A stretch of DNA of 64,000 nt from Apostichopus japonicus (lineage: Eukaryota; Echinodermata; Holothuroidea; Aspidochirotida; Stichopodidae), in assembly GCF_037975245.1 (NCBI RefSeq), contig NC_092575.1, positions 19,547,841 through 19,611,840 of the forward strand, in the 5' to 3' direction. Numbering within the stretch: the stretch's first letter is position 1; every line of letters starts with the position of its first letter. Of the stretch, positions 1-12,955 are shown in pieces. The translations under genes were made by a program, and so were the position numbers. The notes below the pieces were generated by a model. The model saw only the letters and a program-made list of their open reading frames with translations, was not told the DNA's origin and searched no databases.

Positions 1-467
1 TATCCTATGATAATTTAACAAAATGTATGTTTTGTGAAATTCAGGACAGAAAGTTTGGTTTCAGCTGCTGTACACTACGACAAATATCTGTTACTGCTCT
101 TTATATGAACTGAACACATCTGCTGTGTAAAACAAGCCAGTAGTCCAGATATTTTCAGGTCATGAAACCAACGTTAGAAATGAGAGAAAATGTCGCCAAT
201 TGGTTTAACTAAAGGATTCCCAACCGACAGGCCGATCTCAAACACCAGTGTTGCACTGCTTACAGCAATCGTGCTCATCTGTGTAATTACTCTCCGCATG
301 CGCACATCTCGTGTAGCTCTTCATAAACAGACATCCATTATGATGACCTTTGTACCTGGTGGCTAAGCACAACTTGTATCGTTTCTGGTCCAGACAAATC
401 TTCACAGCTTGACGTGGACTTGCCAAGAATACTGGTTTCTTCTGTATTACAGTAGCTCTCAAAGATA

Positions 468-3400
468 CTACCTTCTCCACCTAGAAACAAAAATAAATAC
501 TTTCTTTTAGCTAACGACAGTTTTTTTAATGTATTTTTGCAATCCGATTAGATAAGGTCAAAGGTTATAAGGTCAAAGATCATTTGCTATTGTTCTCAAG
601 AATATAACCAACAATAAATACAAATACAATGGATATACAATGGATATAGTACAAAGCAGTCTATACTGACAAGACAAAGTCTGGATGGCAATGCAGAATC
701 GACTCATATTTAGCAATGTTTCATTTGACATTAGACCAGAATTAACATATGACTAATCCATTGCATGCATAATGTCATGTTGCACATTCAAACCCACTAT
801 GACAACAAGTCTAATAACACTTATAACAATGACACACCCGTCTGGAGCTTCAAATGTAGCGTTACCGTATTATCGTGGTTGAAAAATGAGACGGATCGAG
901 TGTCCTAATATCATGTTAGCCTTAGTACTACATCGTGCCAACCATGTAGTCCATGGATTGAACACAGCTTTTCCTGCCATGCTTGATGGGATAATATGCA
1001 GCAGTCAATCCTGTTTTTTGTATCGAAAACCTACTCTACCATGTTTCAAAGTGGTCACATAATATAGTGATGCATATCACCTGGGTACTATTTTTGCATT
1101 AGCATGTCACATACACAGTGATACTTTGGAAAGTCTCAAAAACCTTCCTTTTTTTTGGGCCAGCTGCAAATATCATATTTTATTGGCAAACATGTGGCAA
1201 TCCCAATTAATCAGGACATACTGTAACACTATTCACAAGTGAATTAGACTACATATATGTCTGACATGCAAACGCTGAGTGTCGATATTGGAAAATCAAG
1301 GGTAAGAAGACTCCACAGGTAAAAGTTACACCTCTTGCAAAATTATTGCAACAAATGAATAATAATTTTTTAAAGTTTAATTGGGGGGTGGGCAAGCATA
1401 CATACAGCACTGACAGCAGTAGAAGACATAAGCTTGGAAACAAACAAGGCCAGTGAATTTGAAACTGGGTAACTATGATATGACAAAGAGGTCAAGGTCA
1501 ACGATAATCCATTGTTACAATTGTTACACATGTCCACGGCTCAGATAACGATATTCCAGACCATTCTGACACATGCACAGGGCTATCATTGGTAGATAAA
1601 AAATGTAGAAAAAAAATACACAAGTTTTAATACCTTATTATTGTAAATATAAGATATATTTCACTCTTATTGTAAACTATAAGGGGAATAATAAAAGATA
1701 GGTGATAGCTAAGAAATATATCTCCAAGGGAAGCCACATATGTAAATGTGTTTTAATAGCAGACAACAAAATACCTATTTCCGGAAGAAACGACAACCAA
1801 ACAACATTGTGATATTTCTCACATTTACTTAAGTTACTTACAGTTTAAGAACTTTATCCTTCCCTCCACTGGCCACTCTCTGTCCATCAGGACTCCAATC
1901 TACTGCGTAGACCTCGTCCGCATGACCTGGGAGGTCGAGCAGGATTTTGCCTTTCTTGACATCCCAGACCTTGAGAGTGCTGTCTGAACTACCACTGCAG
2001 ATCAGTCTACTATCCGCTGCCCAGGATACCTGCAGGAAGGTCAAAGGTCAAAATAACGGATCCCTGTTGATCTCAAACAATCCCACCTCCTACCCCCTGC
2101 AGGAAGGTCAAAGGTCAAAATAATGGGTCTCTGTTGGTCTCAAACAATCCCTCCTTCCCTCTCCCCCTTTCTCATCCACCTTCACTTCTGGTTATATGTT
2201 TACCAATGTTCGATCTCTGTGTTTAAATATTGTGTTTAAATAGGTGTTTAAAATATTTAAATTTTAAAAAATATGTGTTTAAATATTTAATTTTTTATAC
2301 TAATATTCATATCTTAATTTTATGTTTAAATGAACTTTTTACTAATTCATCTTCAATTTTTGTAATGTACTTTTTGAATTTTTTGATGTCCTTTTTATAA
2401 ATATTTATATTTATACTGGAAATAAATAAACTGAAACTCTCTCATTGCATAATGGGGTACAGAGACAATTGAAAATCATAACTAATTTGCAACAGAAAGA
2501 AAAAATGATATTTAACGAGGAGAAGAACTCGGCAGGGAGAGAAAGGCAAACACATGAAGAAAAACATCTCGTCACAGTATCAAACAAGTTTAAGATTAAA
2601 GAAGTTAAGGTTGCTAATATGACAATGGTTCATGTTTGAATCTCTTTGTAACAGAAAATAAGAGGAACACTTGACTTTGTGTCAGACGTTGCACCAAGAC
2701 CAGTAGAAAAAGATGATTAAAATCACTTTGGTGAGTTTGTGATGAAAAAAACCAGCTAATTGGAAAGACAAAATTGAATTGTAAATTCTACTACAACAGA
2801 GTTCCTGATATATTTATCTTTAAGTGAATTTGTCTGTTCTTAATAACAGTCCTTCTTAGTATTAAGAAAAATATATACAAAAAAGCATATCTTTAATAGT
2901 GAATCCATCTTCTCTTACCTGATATACTCTGTTGACATGTCCTCTCAGAGAAGCTAAGAACCTGCCAAAATAAACAAAGGTTTTTGATAATTATCGGTTT
3001 TGTGTTAGAGCAAATATTTCAGCAAATTTATATAGAAAACTGATTAGAAAATTGTATCAAAGAACATCTTGAAATATACTTTCTTTATTCTGTCAGAATT
3101 TAAGCTAACTAGGATGGATGTCTGCCGAGAAATATCTGATACAATGTTCATTTTCGAAAGTACAACCCATAAAGACTACTTGACCATAACTTCAACTGAC
3201 AGGCAGTAGATGTACAAGACGTGTTGAGAATCTGGTGGCAGGTGTTTTGTACTCGGCATGCTTGTCACAATGAAGCAAGGAAAACATTTAACAGTATTGA
3301 CAGTCAATTAAAATTGACCAATCTAAAGCATCTATAACAGACTATCAGTGTAATTTATGACACTCAATCATCTTCGAAATATCAGCTTGAGATTAAAAGA

Positions 3401-6400
3401 AAAAAGAATAACAAACTCATCTTACTTTCCCGTTCTTCCATCCCACAATTTGACGGATTTATCAAAGGATGCACTGGCGATGAGTCTAGTGTCAGGCGAG
3501 AATGCCACCTCATTGATCAGTTGTTGGTGTCCCGTCATCCTGGCCACTGATTTCTTATCTGTTTCAGGATGCCACAGGAAGAGAGTGAAGTCATCGGAAC
3601 CAGTGACTAGCCGTTCGGGTTGATTTCCCTATCAAGAAAAGAGAGAAAATAATAGTGTGTGAATATGATGATGCTGAATAAAATTAAATGTTCCGATGTA
3701 CTGTCATAAGGAGAGTACACACCTCACTAGTGTATGAATCGTGTATGAACTAGTGTATGAATCGTGCAACAAATAGTTAGAAATTAGAATACAAAGCCTA
3801 CCTTGCCTTTAACACACAATCAAGCCCTGAGCACTTCAAATAATATTTCATGTGGATTTTGAATAAAGGTATGGCACAGTGGTTAGAAATTTCTGCCGCA
3901 CATGTATTCGGTTTGTTTGTTTCATAATACTTACCATTAACCAGCCTCTGTCTCATTGGCAACAAATAACAACTGTGTAGTGGTTATGAGCAAACTCTTC
4001 CAATGTAAAATGCTTTATAATTCTTTACCGTGTATGTTCTTTCACTGATTTCAGAACCGCTTACATACTGCACCTGGTATGCTATGACGGTTCGACAGGA
4101 AGCCTTTCACAATGCTCGGTATTTCTGAGGAATGGTCATGGATCTGACCCTACTCTCCATCAAATGGAGATGTGAAATGCTAATCTTTAGAGCAAGAATG
4201 GGAGTTGAAATGCAATCACCTGCCTCATAGTTCATTCATCACTTTTTCAAAAGAGAACCAAAAGATAAGGATCTGCATCCATCTGTGATGATCACAGATG
4301 AGTTGTTTGGGGGGGGGGTGGGTGGGGGGGGGTGAACGACAGATGATCTCATCTGCTTTACTTTCTTGATTATTAAAGAACATTGTACATACCTTGACTT
4401 CTTCATACCTCTGCTTTGCCAACTTGCTGAGCTCTTCCTCTGATGCAAGGAGAAAAAAAAAAAAAATATTATAAGATAATTAAGATCAGACAAGAAAAGG
4501 AATAGTTAAAACTTCAAGTTTATGACAATCTTTAACAGATGCAACAAAGAAAACCTTACAGATAGATTTCTTTACTTTTAAAACAATCATTTACTAAAAA
4601 ATAAAAAAAAGTTAAATCAGGTCACAGGTAGAGAAATTTCCAGAATTAAAGTGTTTGAAAAATCTTTCACTAAAAAAATAGTGCATTAATGTTCGTACAA
4701 TAACAGAGGTTGCTATTCTTCAAAAGGTCTGGAAATCAAAATGTAGGAGAAAGCCACAAAAAAAAAAAAACTTTGTACCTGATATAGGTATTAAGCTAAC
4801 ATCTGTTACAAAAGCCAGATTAAGAAAAATTTAGACTCTTCAACTTGCCATATAATAGTTTATTTCAAAATTTCAATATTTGGCAATTCTCTGTTCTTCT
4901 ATCACAGGGGTTCCCCATAGATGGCCCACAGGACAAATCTGGCCCACAAAGATTTCAATCCAGCCCTAAAAAAATTAGCCCACCATTTTGCACTTTTCGG
5001 GCATACAAGTTCTCCAGGCCTCTAAGGGCTTGAGCACCCCTACCAACCTACCTTGCACGTTGCTCATTCTCATTATTACGAGATTTCGAATCTCACTGGC
5101 CGTTTGCTGCAACCAATGTTTCTCACTGGCCCTCGTATAAAATTTTCTGTTCCTATCACAGGGTTTCCCGATAGATTTCCCACAGGACAAATCTGGCCCA
5201 CAAAGATTTCAATCCGGCCCGCAAAAATTCAGCCCACCATCTTGCACAAATCAGGCATACAAGTTCTCCAGGCCTCTAAGGCTTCAGCACCCCTACCAGC
5301 CTACCTTGAAGATGCTCAATCTCGTTATTTACGAGATTTCCATTCTCACTGCAACCAATGTTTCTCACTGTCACTGGTATAAAATTAAAGGAGAACCCTT
5401 GTTCATCATAAATGCACGATGCTATTCTGAACGAAAGGTCAGAGAAAAACGAATTTTGAAAATGATAGTCACCTGATTCTGTTCTGGCTTTGTACACAAC
5501 TGAAGCGTCTTCAGGGTTAAATGCACCCGTTCTCATCACGTAATCTGTACTAAGGGCCATGGTGTTGACCCAGTGGGCGTGGCCTTGAAGGGTCCGACAT
5601 AAAATACCCTGTCAAAAGTAGACCATGCAGATATATATATATATAATTCGGCTCAGGTATAATCTTGGTGTATTCCACCCTTGTGATAATGTAGTAATTA
5701 ATTCTGATTTATGTTTCAACAACAATAAAGAGAGGATAAAACTGAAAGTTTTTTTTGATATCAAACATCCAAAAGGGATATGTCACCCACTAATTATTCA
5801 AAGACTAAAATTGTGTAGAGGAAGACATTTGAAGCTGTGTTTGAAAATGAGAGAAATAATACTGATGGATAATTTTACCAAACTAATAGACACAGACATC
5901 TACACTGCCACGATTAATGGACCAGTTTACATTGTTTCTGTTCTGGTTTTGTACGCAACTGTGGCATTCAGGAGGGTCACTCGATCCCACCAGTTCTCAA
6001 ATCTTTTTCTCAAGAGAAAGCCATCCAGTTATTAAACCATTTCAATTTGTTTTTTTTTCATTTTTAAACTAACGTTAAATATGTTTATATGAAGTTTCGA
6101 TGCGGAGTCTCTTCAAACTACCGAATGGTAGAAAATCGATATCCATCAGAATAGTTCAGGTTTTCGATTTATTTGTTTTCTCCGATAACAAGGGTTTCGC
6201 TCCTCTCGATAAACATGTCCAGCTTCTGATACCTCAGGTGATAGGCCTGGTAGAGAGTTGTTTCATGACCTTAAGCAGTCACATATACAATGTGGTGATG
6301 CCAACTGGTTGAGGCTTAACGTTTGCACATTAAGGGGCTTATCTTTGGGTAACTATCTATTATTAAAAACAGGTTAGCTTTAAACTCTGTTCATCTTATA

Positions 6401-9400
6401 CTCACGTCTTCTGCCCGCCATACTTTAACGGTTCGGTCCTGTGATGAGGAATAAATTAGCCCGGTGCCACCCCATTTCACACATGATATACTCTGTAGAT
6501 GACCAGACAGACTTCTTATACAACTACCTAATATAGTGTCCCATATCCTGAGAGTACCATCCTGGAAGAAGATAAAGTTTGTCAAAATCAACAGGTTGAC
6601 TATCATTTGCAGTTATGATGTAGTAGCTGTATAACCAACAGACCAGGGGTAAGGATAGGGGGAGTGGAAGGGGGGGGCTTGGTGAGGACTGATACCACCA
6701 AGTCAAGCCAAGGGGTCCAACATTAGACCCTAGTGGGGTACTTACTCAACTGGATATGAGCAATTTAAGAAGAAGTAAATGATTTAAAGTTGAAATACCT
6801 TACATATGCTCTTCTCTTTGGAAATGAAAAGGCATTACGTCTTCTCTGTGGCTTTGGGACAGATGGGAGCACCCTATAACCTTAACCCCTGCTACACTTG
6901 CCATATCTTTACTATAAAGATGTCTACATCTTCTCCCCCAGTTCCCCCCCCCCTCCCCCCATCACTCCTCTTCTAATAGCTCTCTTCCACCCATTTTTCT
7001 CCATACCTTTCTGTCGTTGTCCTTCTCCAGTTTATTCCCTACCCCCTTCCCTTAATCCTCTCTTTGTCCCTCCACTGTTGGTTTCTTTCCCTCTCTCCAT
7101 CCCTTGTCTACTAATCCCCTTACATCTATCTCTTTGTGTTCACCATGCTCATTAACCTGTCTGTATTCTGTGCGTGTTTTTGTCCCTTCTGTTACTGTTA
7201 CTTGTCATTTAGCCTTTGAAGAAGATCCTGCTAGGATCGAAACATCAGGCTTACTTTTACACATACATCTAATTGTGTTAGCAATGTAACCTATGGATGA
7301 CATAAGTCATCAGTTGAGATTCATATCAAGTTGGGAATCGGTTCATGTAACAAAAATGATAGAAGCCTCCATTGCCCATCGTACACCTACAGCTTATATA
7401 CTACAGGGCATGAAACACATTGCAAACTATATTTCAAAAAAATGCAGATGAGACTAAAAAATTTAAAAATCATGCTTAAAATAAGAAAGCAATTTCCAGA
7501 TATTTTGGAAAAGAAGACATATTTGTTAGATAATGCATAACAGATCCTTCTATAAACCAGACAGAAAATGGAGAAAAAATGGCAATAATTCGGAACAACA
7601 GAAAAGGTCTACCTTTGAAGACGATACTAGTCTCCTGCAGCTTGAATTTAAGTGCCAAGGTTCCCATGACAACCATGTAATCCATTGCTTGTGACCTGTT
7701 AGGGTTTTACCTAATTGCTTTCCAGTAGATGGATCCCATATACAGATCTGTAAGATTGAAAAATGTGGTATTGATTTGATTTTTTTACATAATATTTGTC
7801 TGTATTAGAGCACACATTTAGTATATATTGAAAATATCTGTGGTGTAATGATGCCAATAAATGGCATCCAACAACAGCATTATTTTAGCTCAAACCAACA
7901 ATTGCATTTTCAATGCTTCTCAAAATGGCATTAATTACCATTTGGCCAGATTGGCACAGGACCTCTAGATGTGGCTTGGGGTTTGGGGTAAATTAGAAGA
8001 CAATGAACAATGGAAAAGTTAGTGCATAATAGACCTATTAGAAACATAGAAAAACAAAATAACTGTATACATGTATTAAAATGTAAACAGTGCCTGGGTT
8101 GGTTGCCTGATGGACAGTTTTAATCAAAATCACTTCAAAAGCAGCTTTTAAGATTAAAAAGAATTCTGCATGTGAAGTCTCAACCACTCCCATTCTTCTC
8201 ATGCCACATATGTAGGTGTAATATCTTGCAATATCTTGACCAAAATAACAGCCGTGGGGGCGTTCAATTGAAACTCACCTGACTTTTCTTGCATCCAGAA
8301 GCCAGTCTTTTCTCGTCCGGTGACCAGGCAATACAGAGTACCCAGTGTTTATGACCTGAGTTATTAAGGAACGAAATGGCAGAGGTTAAAAATGTGGAAG
8401 ATGAGGGGTCGGAGAAGCTTTCAAAAAAGTCAGATTAGATCTCTCCCAACAGTTTCATATTATTTACAAAGATGTTTTACAAGCTCATGGTAGCTCACTG
8501 AGTTCAAAGAGCAACTTACATTGTTTATGAACAACCAATGGAATTCCGGGTAATAATATGTTCTGGTTGCAATTTCCTCACTCGATGAAAGCAATGAAAA
8601 TTTGACAAAGTACATTTAGTTTAATTTTCTTCCTCATTATTATCAGTACCATTAATTGCACATGAGCACAAGTGAAGATCAAAGTTGGCAAAAGTGATTA
8701 TTCCAAAGTTAACATTAACTTTGACTATGTCTGACAAAACCAGTAGGTAGAACTGCCTAACTCCAAAATTGCAAGTATTATCAATTCTTAAAGATAAAGT
8801 GGCAGTATGCAATTAGGACCATCTAAATGGACTACATATTCCACAACACCGCGGCCCTGATTAGACACCTTGGAACCAGCAACGGCATCGATAAGTCACA
8901 GCCTGAGATATTATCATCACAAATTTATACTGAATGTAAATGTTCATAAAGTATTTTCTTTTCGCTTTTCTTCTTCACAAAGTTGTCTACTCTGCTAAGC
9001 TAAATAGGCTTCCTGCAACTACTTTCACGACTATGTTCTACTTCAATTTTAACAATTATTCCTAAAACTATTTGTTGTGGTAGAAACAAGAAATATGATA
9101 AAGGGAAATGTAATAATACAATTTGCTCTAAAGCAAACAAACAGCTGAAATACACAAATACAGTTTTGATATCCTAACCATTCTTCTCTTGAGAAATGCT
9201 AAAAGTTTATTAAGTTGATTTTGTATTACCTCTACAGGTGTAGTCAGGTGTCTCTGTGTTGACATCCCAGAATCGTACTGTAGTGTCTCCTGAACCACTT
9301 GCTAAGTATCTGGGAAAATAACGGGAGACAATATGAATGAACCTTTAATGATTATATATTGAACCAAGAGTGATGACTCTTAGTTGGTTTATACTTGGCA

Positions 9401-11121
9401 TGTTTAATAAGAAAACCAAAACCAGACAATTATAACAAAGCTGTCATGCAAAGCATGAACTTTGTCAAGATTCCTCTTCTATGACATCCTGTTTGTAAGG
9501 CTTTTGCAGGTCTTGAATTCTGTTGACCTTTGACCACAAAAAAAACTATATGTATATTTGCTGCATGTCACTCAAGCAGTCTATCATGTATGTACTTTTG
9601 TTTGTGTGTGTAAACTTACTAATGTAAATGTTGATTCAGTTAATATCACAGATCCTTTCCTAGTTTGATCAATTTATTAACAACCTTGTAGGGCTTAATA
9701 CTTGATAGCATGGGTGGATATGAAAATTGACTGTATGTGCCACAGTGACATTTCATACCAAATCTGTGAATCACAATATACTGAAGGATGTGCCCATATT
9801 CCCTGTGACAAAAACAAAATAGGGAATGTGACATTGTTACTTCCACCATGAAAATATGCAAAGGAAAACCATACCATCCATACCATCCCTCCAAATAGTG
9901 AGCAAGATTATTTAGCATTTTAGGCGAGTTATTCATCGCATCTATCGAATGTGACAGATGCTTCTGACTAGCAAAAACTAGTTAAGAACATTGGTAAAGA
10001 GAGGATTTTAGGAACAAATATGAAGTTTGGTAGTACTTAAAATGAGTTCATCCCAAACATCATCTCTAGTATTAAATGAGAGATAGATTCTTCTGATTAG
10101 GAATTTTCCAAACAAGCTACGAAGACATACCTGCCACTAGGACTAAATGCAACTGATATGACAGCCTCTGCATGTCCCGGTAACGAACTCGTACACCTGG
10201 TAACCGCTCTGACCTTAAAAACTGCCTGAGGTTGGTATACTATTGGCAAAACTTTCTCAGTCTCATGTTTTTCCTCCGCTATAATTTTGCCCAAAGTATC
10301 AGTGATTTCTGTCTCATTCACAAAGAATGAGTATGGAATGGAATCATCCTAAATGGAAAGAGAGAAAAAGAAAGAAAAACTTATAGATTTATTTTCTTTA
10401 AATCACAGCTTCCTACAAAATGTAGTAAACTCATTTTCCAGTCTGTTCTTTTGTTGATGTATCAGCTTAAAATATGTTAGTCCTTGATCTTAGTTTCTTT
10501 GATAAGTCACTGAACACTACATGCTTGCACTGCAATTAAACACAGTTAATGCCTGAGAATTTCATAGCCACTGGTGATTTAGTTTTCTCAATGACTTTAC
10601 TGCTGTCTTCAGTAAAAACAAGATAAAGAGAAACTATACAGTGACTTCTAAAGAGAGCAAAATGGGACCAATGAGCATCAAAATTAAGAAAAGAATATGA
10701 AAATTCATTGGGCATATATTGCACCAAAACCCAACAATGACAGCAACATCAACATGACTTGGGCACCAGAGGGCAGGAGAAAGAGAGGGCGACCAAAACA
10801 ACATGGTGCAGGACAGTGGACAAAGAGAGAGAGAGGGCTGGTTGGCAATCTCGGTATGAGGCCAGAAACGCAGCTGTCAACTGAGACGAATGGAGACGCT
10901 CTGTGGAGGCCTTATTTGCCTCTAGGCAAGAAGAAGACAGATGATGATGATACAGTGACATTGTGACATTGTGACAAGGTACTCACATTTTGTAACACTG
11001 CATTGCACACTAATTGTAGCTTCTCCACTGAAATACTCAGGGGAAGATCAAATGGTGTTCCTGTAACTTCTCCAGTCTCATCCACAAATTGTGCAAGTAT
11101 TCTTTCACCTTCCTCATCCAT
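468..11121 (-). CDS. NLE1: Notchless homolog 1, WD40 ribosome-assembly factor (complete, 12 coding exons)
   Basis: Coding exons, in gene order: 11121-10987, 10348-10131, 9309-9230, 8355-8279, 7747-7613, 6561-6406, 5608-5473, 4439-4393, 3628-3426, 2961-2919, 2029-1842, 480-468. All have GT/AG borders and continuous phase; they total 1431 nt, or 476 aa (human protein about 485). Residues about 5-70 form the N-terminal NLE domain ([19 protein letters not shown]). Eight WD repeats follow from about residue 100, with signatures such as [40 protein letters not shown] and [19 protein letters not shown]. The last exon adds only L-W-R-R and a stop, as in other Notchless proteins. From family knowledge, NLE1 binds the AAA ATPase MDN1/Rea1 through the NLE domain during nucleolar/nucleoplasmic 60S maturation and also modulates Notch signalling. 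The start is the ATG at 11121; a splice acceptor 8 nt upstream implies a separate 5' UTR exon. Orthology is very secure. The 3' UTR end was not located. Confidence 0.95.
2030..2162. repeat. Tandem duplication (about 66 bp, two copies) spanning an NLE1 splice acceptor
   Basis: The block from about 2030 to 2095 (CTGCAGGAAGGTCAAAGG ... CAAACAATCCC) repeats from about 2097 to 2162 with a few substitutions. On the minus strand each copy ends in the same TTGACCTTCCTGCAG acceptor. The copy at 2030 is used for NLE1 exon 11; the copy at about 2097 lies in the intron. Each copy carries a perfect AGGTCA-A-AGGTCA (2038-2050 and 2105-2117). Confidence 0.8.
4888..5395. repeat. Two tandem copies of a roughly 255-bp interspersed repeat in an NLE1 intron
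   Basis: Copy 1 starts at about 4888 and copy 2 at about 5146. Both run from a TCTGTTC..TATCACAG start through GGACAAATCTGGCCCACAAA, GCATACAAGTTCTCCAGG and CCTCTAAGG to a TTTCTCACTG..TATAAAAT end, with scattered substitutions and small indels. No coding potential is apparent. The style resembles a non-autonomous DNA element, but I did not find its inverted ends. Confidence 0.75.
6920..7262 (+). repeat. C/T-rich tract followed by a Penelope-type/hammerhead-like end motif
   Basis: A pyrimidine-rich tract (6920-7180), with a long C run near 6942-6960, is followed at about 7214-7243 by TTGAAGAAGATCC-TGCTA-GGATCGAAAC. That is a 5-bp stem with a pentaloop between TTGAAGA and GAAAC. Related GAAGA-stem-CGAAAC motifs are widespread at retroelement ends in invertebrate genomes. 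The arrangement matches a hammerhead core in which the first C of CUGANGA is changed to U. This is an inferred relic; no ORF was found. Confidence 0.35.
10690..10965 (+). mobile_element. Degenerate 3' end of a non-LTR retrotransposon ORF2
   Basis: The plus strand encodes [11 protein letters not shown] and then, after a frameshift, [20 protein letters not shown] and, past an in-frame stop, [19 protein letters not shown], ending in TGA. This is the familiar C-terminal tail of many invertebrate LINE reverse transcriptases (RKRGRPK..W.RTV..E....). It is followed by a (GAT)n-like 3' tail. At least one frameshift and one stop make it dead. It lies in NLE1 intron 1, antisense to the gene. Confidence 0.7.
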
Positions 11122-12012
11122 TTCAACAACTGTACAAAATAATTAGATAATGACACATTGATACTGTATATATTTGTGCAAGGATTGCTTTTTTACCATA
11201 ATCATTTTTTTATATAGAATTTCTTTAAATTATGTTAAATATTAGTATTTTTACATGAAGATACATAACCTCAATTCACTGTGACATCGGGCCCAACCAA
11301 TGTCATCATACAAAGTAGAGAAACTATAGAGTATACATTCCAAATTTCTTCTGAAACTCTTTATAAGATCAAAAAGTTATAGGCCTACCCATATATGCTA
11401 GAATTGATTAACTTCAATATTAGGTTGTTTGTAATATTTACAAAATACTTTACAGGAAGGAAGCAATCACTGTGGATGGTGTTCCTAGATCTCACTGACA
11501 TTGTACTTAACAGTGGAGAAGGGTTAGCCACAGTACTAGCATTGGCTGATATCTAATTTAGGTCTATAGCCTCTAGACTCTACTCTTGTCTAGGCTTTAT
11601 AATGTTTCACTGTTGTGTAGCAAACTATCCTACATATTATTGTGAATTAAACCCTGCACAAACCTTGGTGATAACAATCCAGCAGAATAAATTTAAAGAT
11701 ATTTATATTACTGAATAATCCTGTATATTGATATTGCGTACTGATGATACTGAGTACTAGGCATGCAGATGTGATTGATGTACACTTATCTCTCTAACAC
11801 AACACTACAGTAATATGTATAGCCTACAGTATGTACACAGTAGTAGTACTGCAGTCATGTCAAACTAGTGGTAAAACGTGGGCCTGGCTCTATTTAAAAT
11901 CATCGTTGACGGTGCTGAACGTTGTTTCTTGTACACTATTGCTGAAATAATCGAACCAAATCATTCATTCTTTTTTGTTACAATAATGATGTTGGTCTGA
12001 AAATAGGCTTAC

Positions 12013-12085
12013 CCTACAAATCCTCAGAACTAGGAATGCGTAGCTTATTCGTGGTGTGTACAGTCAGTAGGGTTGACTTTACAAG
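12013..12085 (-). other. Candidate NLE1 5' UTR exon
   Basis: The first NLE1 coding exon is preceded on the minus strand by an acceptor (TTTTGTACAG, exon from 11129). The best upstream donor I see is GTAAGC at 12012-12007, which would end an exon at 12013. Splicing the two places an in-frame TAG four codons before the ATG at 11121, which supports that ATG as the start. The 5' boundary (about 12085) is a guess, because no TATA box or start-site motif is evident. Other donors are possible. Confidence 0.3.
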
Positions 12086-12279
12086 TATTGCGTAATGACA
12101 TGTGCGAATTGAATGTACAGAGCTATTATTCTTCCATTCTCCCTTAATGGTGCTACAAGGGTAAATGCTCAGATATGTGATGGATGGCTACTGATTGGGA
12201 GAGAATTTTAACCAAACTTTATGTTTTCACAATTTTGACAGGTTTAACTTGTAAGTTGTTCGATGTTTTTTACAGAAGT

Positions 12280-12954
12280 TTAGTTTAGCTTAGTTGAGTT
12301 AAGTAGAAAAAGGGACCAGGAGGGACACTCAAGTCCGCATCAAGGACCCTATAGGAGAGGGAAAAAACTGAAGACACAAACACTCAGACCCGATTACAAT
12401 GCTTAAAGTGCTTGTCCAGAGCATTCTACTTGCAATTACAACTTTCTCAGGCAAACCGTTCCACTCGTTCACAACCCTATTAGAAAAAAAATTATGCCAA
12501 ATATTAATTCTACTTTCTGACTTTTGGAGTTAAAGACAAATGACCTCTGGTACAACTACTATATTAGCAAACATGAACAAGTCAGTGAAGGATAAATTGT
12601 CAAAAACATACACAATCTTGAAAACCTGAATCAAGTCACCACGTAACCTCTTATAAGTTCCAGTGTGGTGAGATTCAACAGCTGTAACCGCCTATAATAA
12701 GGAACACTCTTTAAAGAACTAATCATCCTAGTAGCCCTCCTCTGGACATTCTCGAGTTCCTCCTTATCCTTAACAAAATATGGGTTCCAAGCCTGCACAG
12801 CATAATACTCCAGATGAGGCCTGACCAACTGCTTATTAAGCCTTACAACTAGGTCCTCTTTCTGAAAACTGAAGTTCCTCTTGATCATACCTAAAACCCT
12901 ATTGCCTCTTTTAGCAGCTTCGAGACAATGTTTAGAAAGTTGCAGAGTCGAGTC
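12280..12954 (-). mobile_element. LINE (CR1/L2-like) reverse-transcriptase C-terminal relic
   Basis: The minus strand from 12948 encodes DSTLQLSKHC, then KRGNRVLGMIKRNFSFQ, LNKQLVRPHLEY and NVQRRATRMI. These are typical thumb and C-terminal residues of a non-LTR reverse transcriptase. Decayed sequence follows to a VNEWNGLPEKVV motif and a TTAACTCAACTAAGC-type 3' tail near 12300. There is one extra residue or frame disturbance at HLEY, plus stops, so the copy is inactive. Its 5' side ends exactly at the border of the foldback element at 12956, and it may resume beyond 14037. Confidence 0.75.
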
Positions 12955-12955
12955 A

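Noticed and set aside
238-467. ORF continuing past the last NLE1 exon on the minus strand
   Set aside because: The spliced frame stops at TAG (470-468) after L-W-R-R; the 80-aa ORF is the 3' UTR in another frame.
6820-6880. Possible NLE1 exon with donor GTAAGG on the minus strand
   Set aside because: The peptide does not resemble any Notchless segment and the model is already complete without it.
7696-7711. A 15-nt GTAAAACCCTAACAG that looks like a mini-intron splitting NLE1 exon 5 and leaving a WD repeat exon apparently missing
   Set aside because: Read straight through, it encodes GKTLTG in frame between WDPSTGKQL and [12 protein letters not shown], exactly as in other Notchless proteins. 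The true donor is at 7612, so there is no missing exon.
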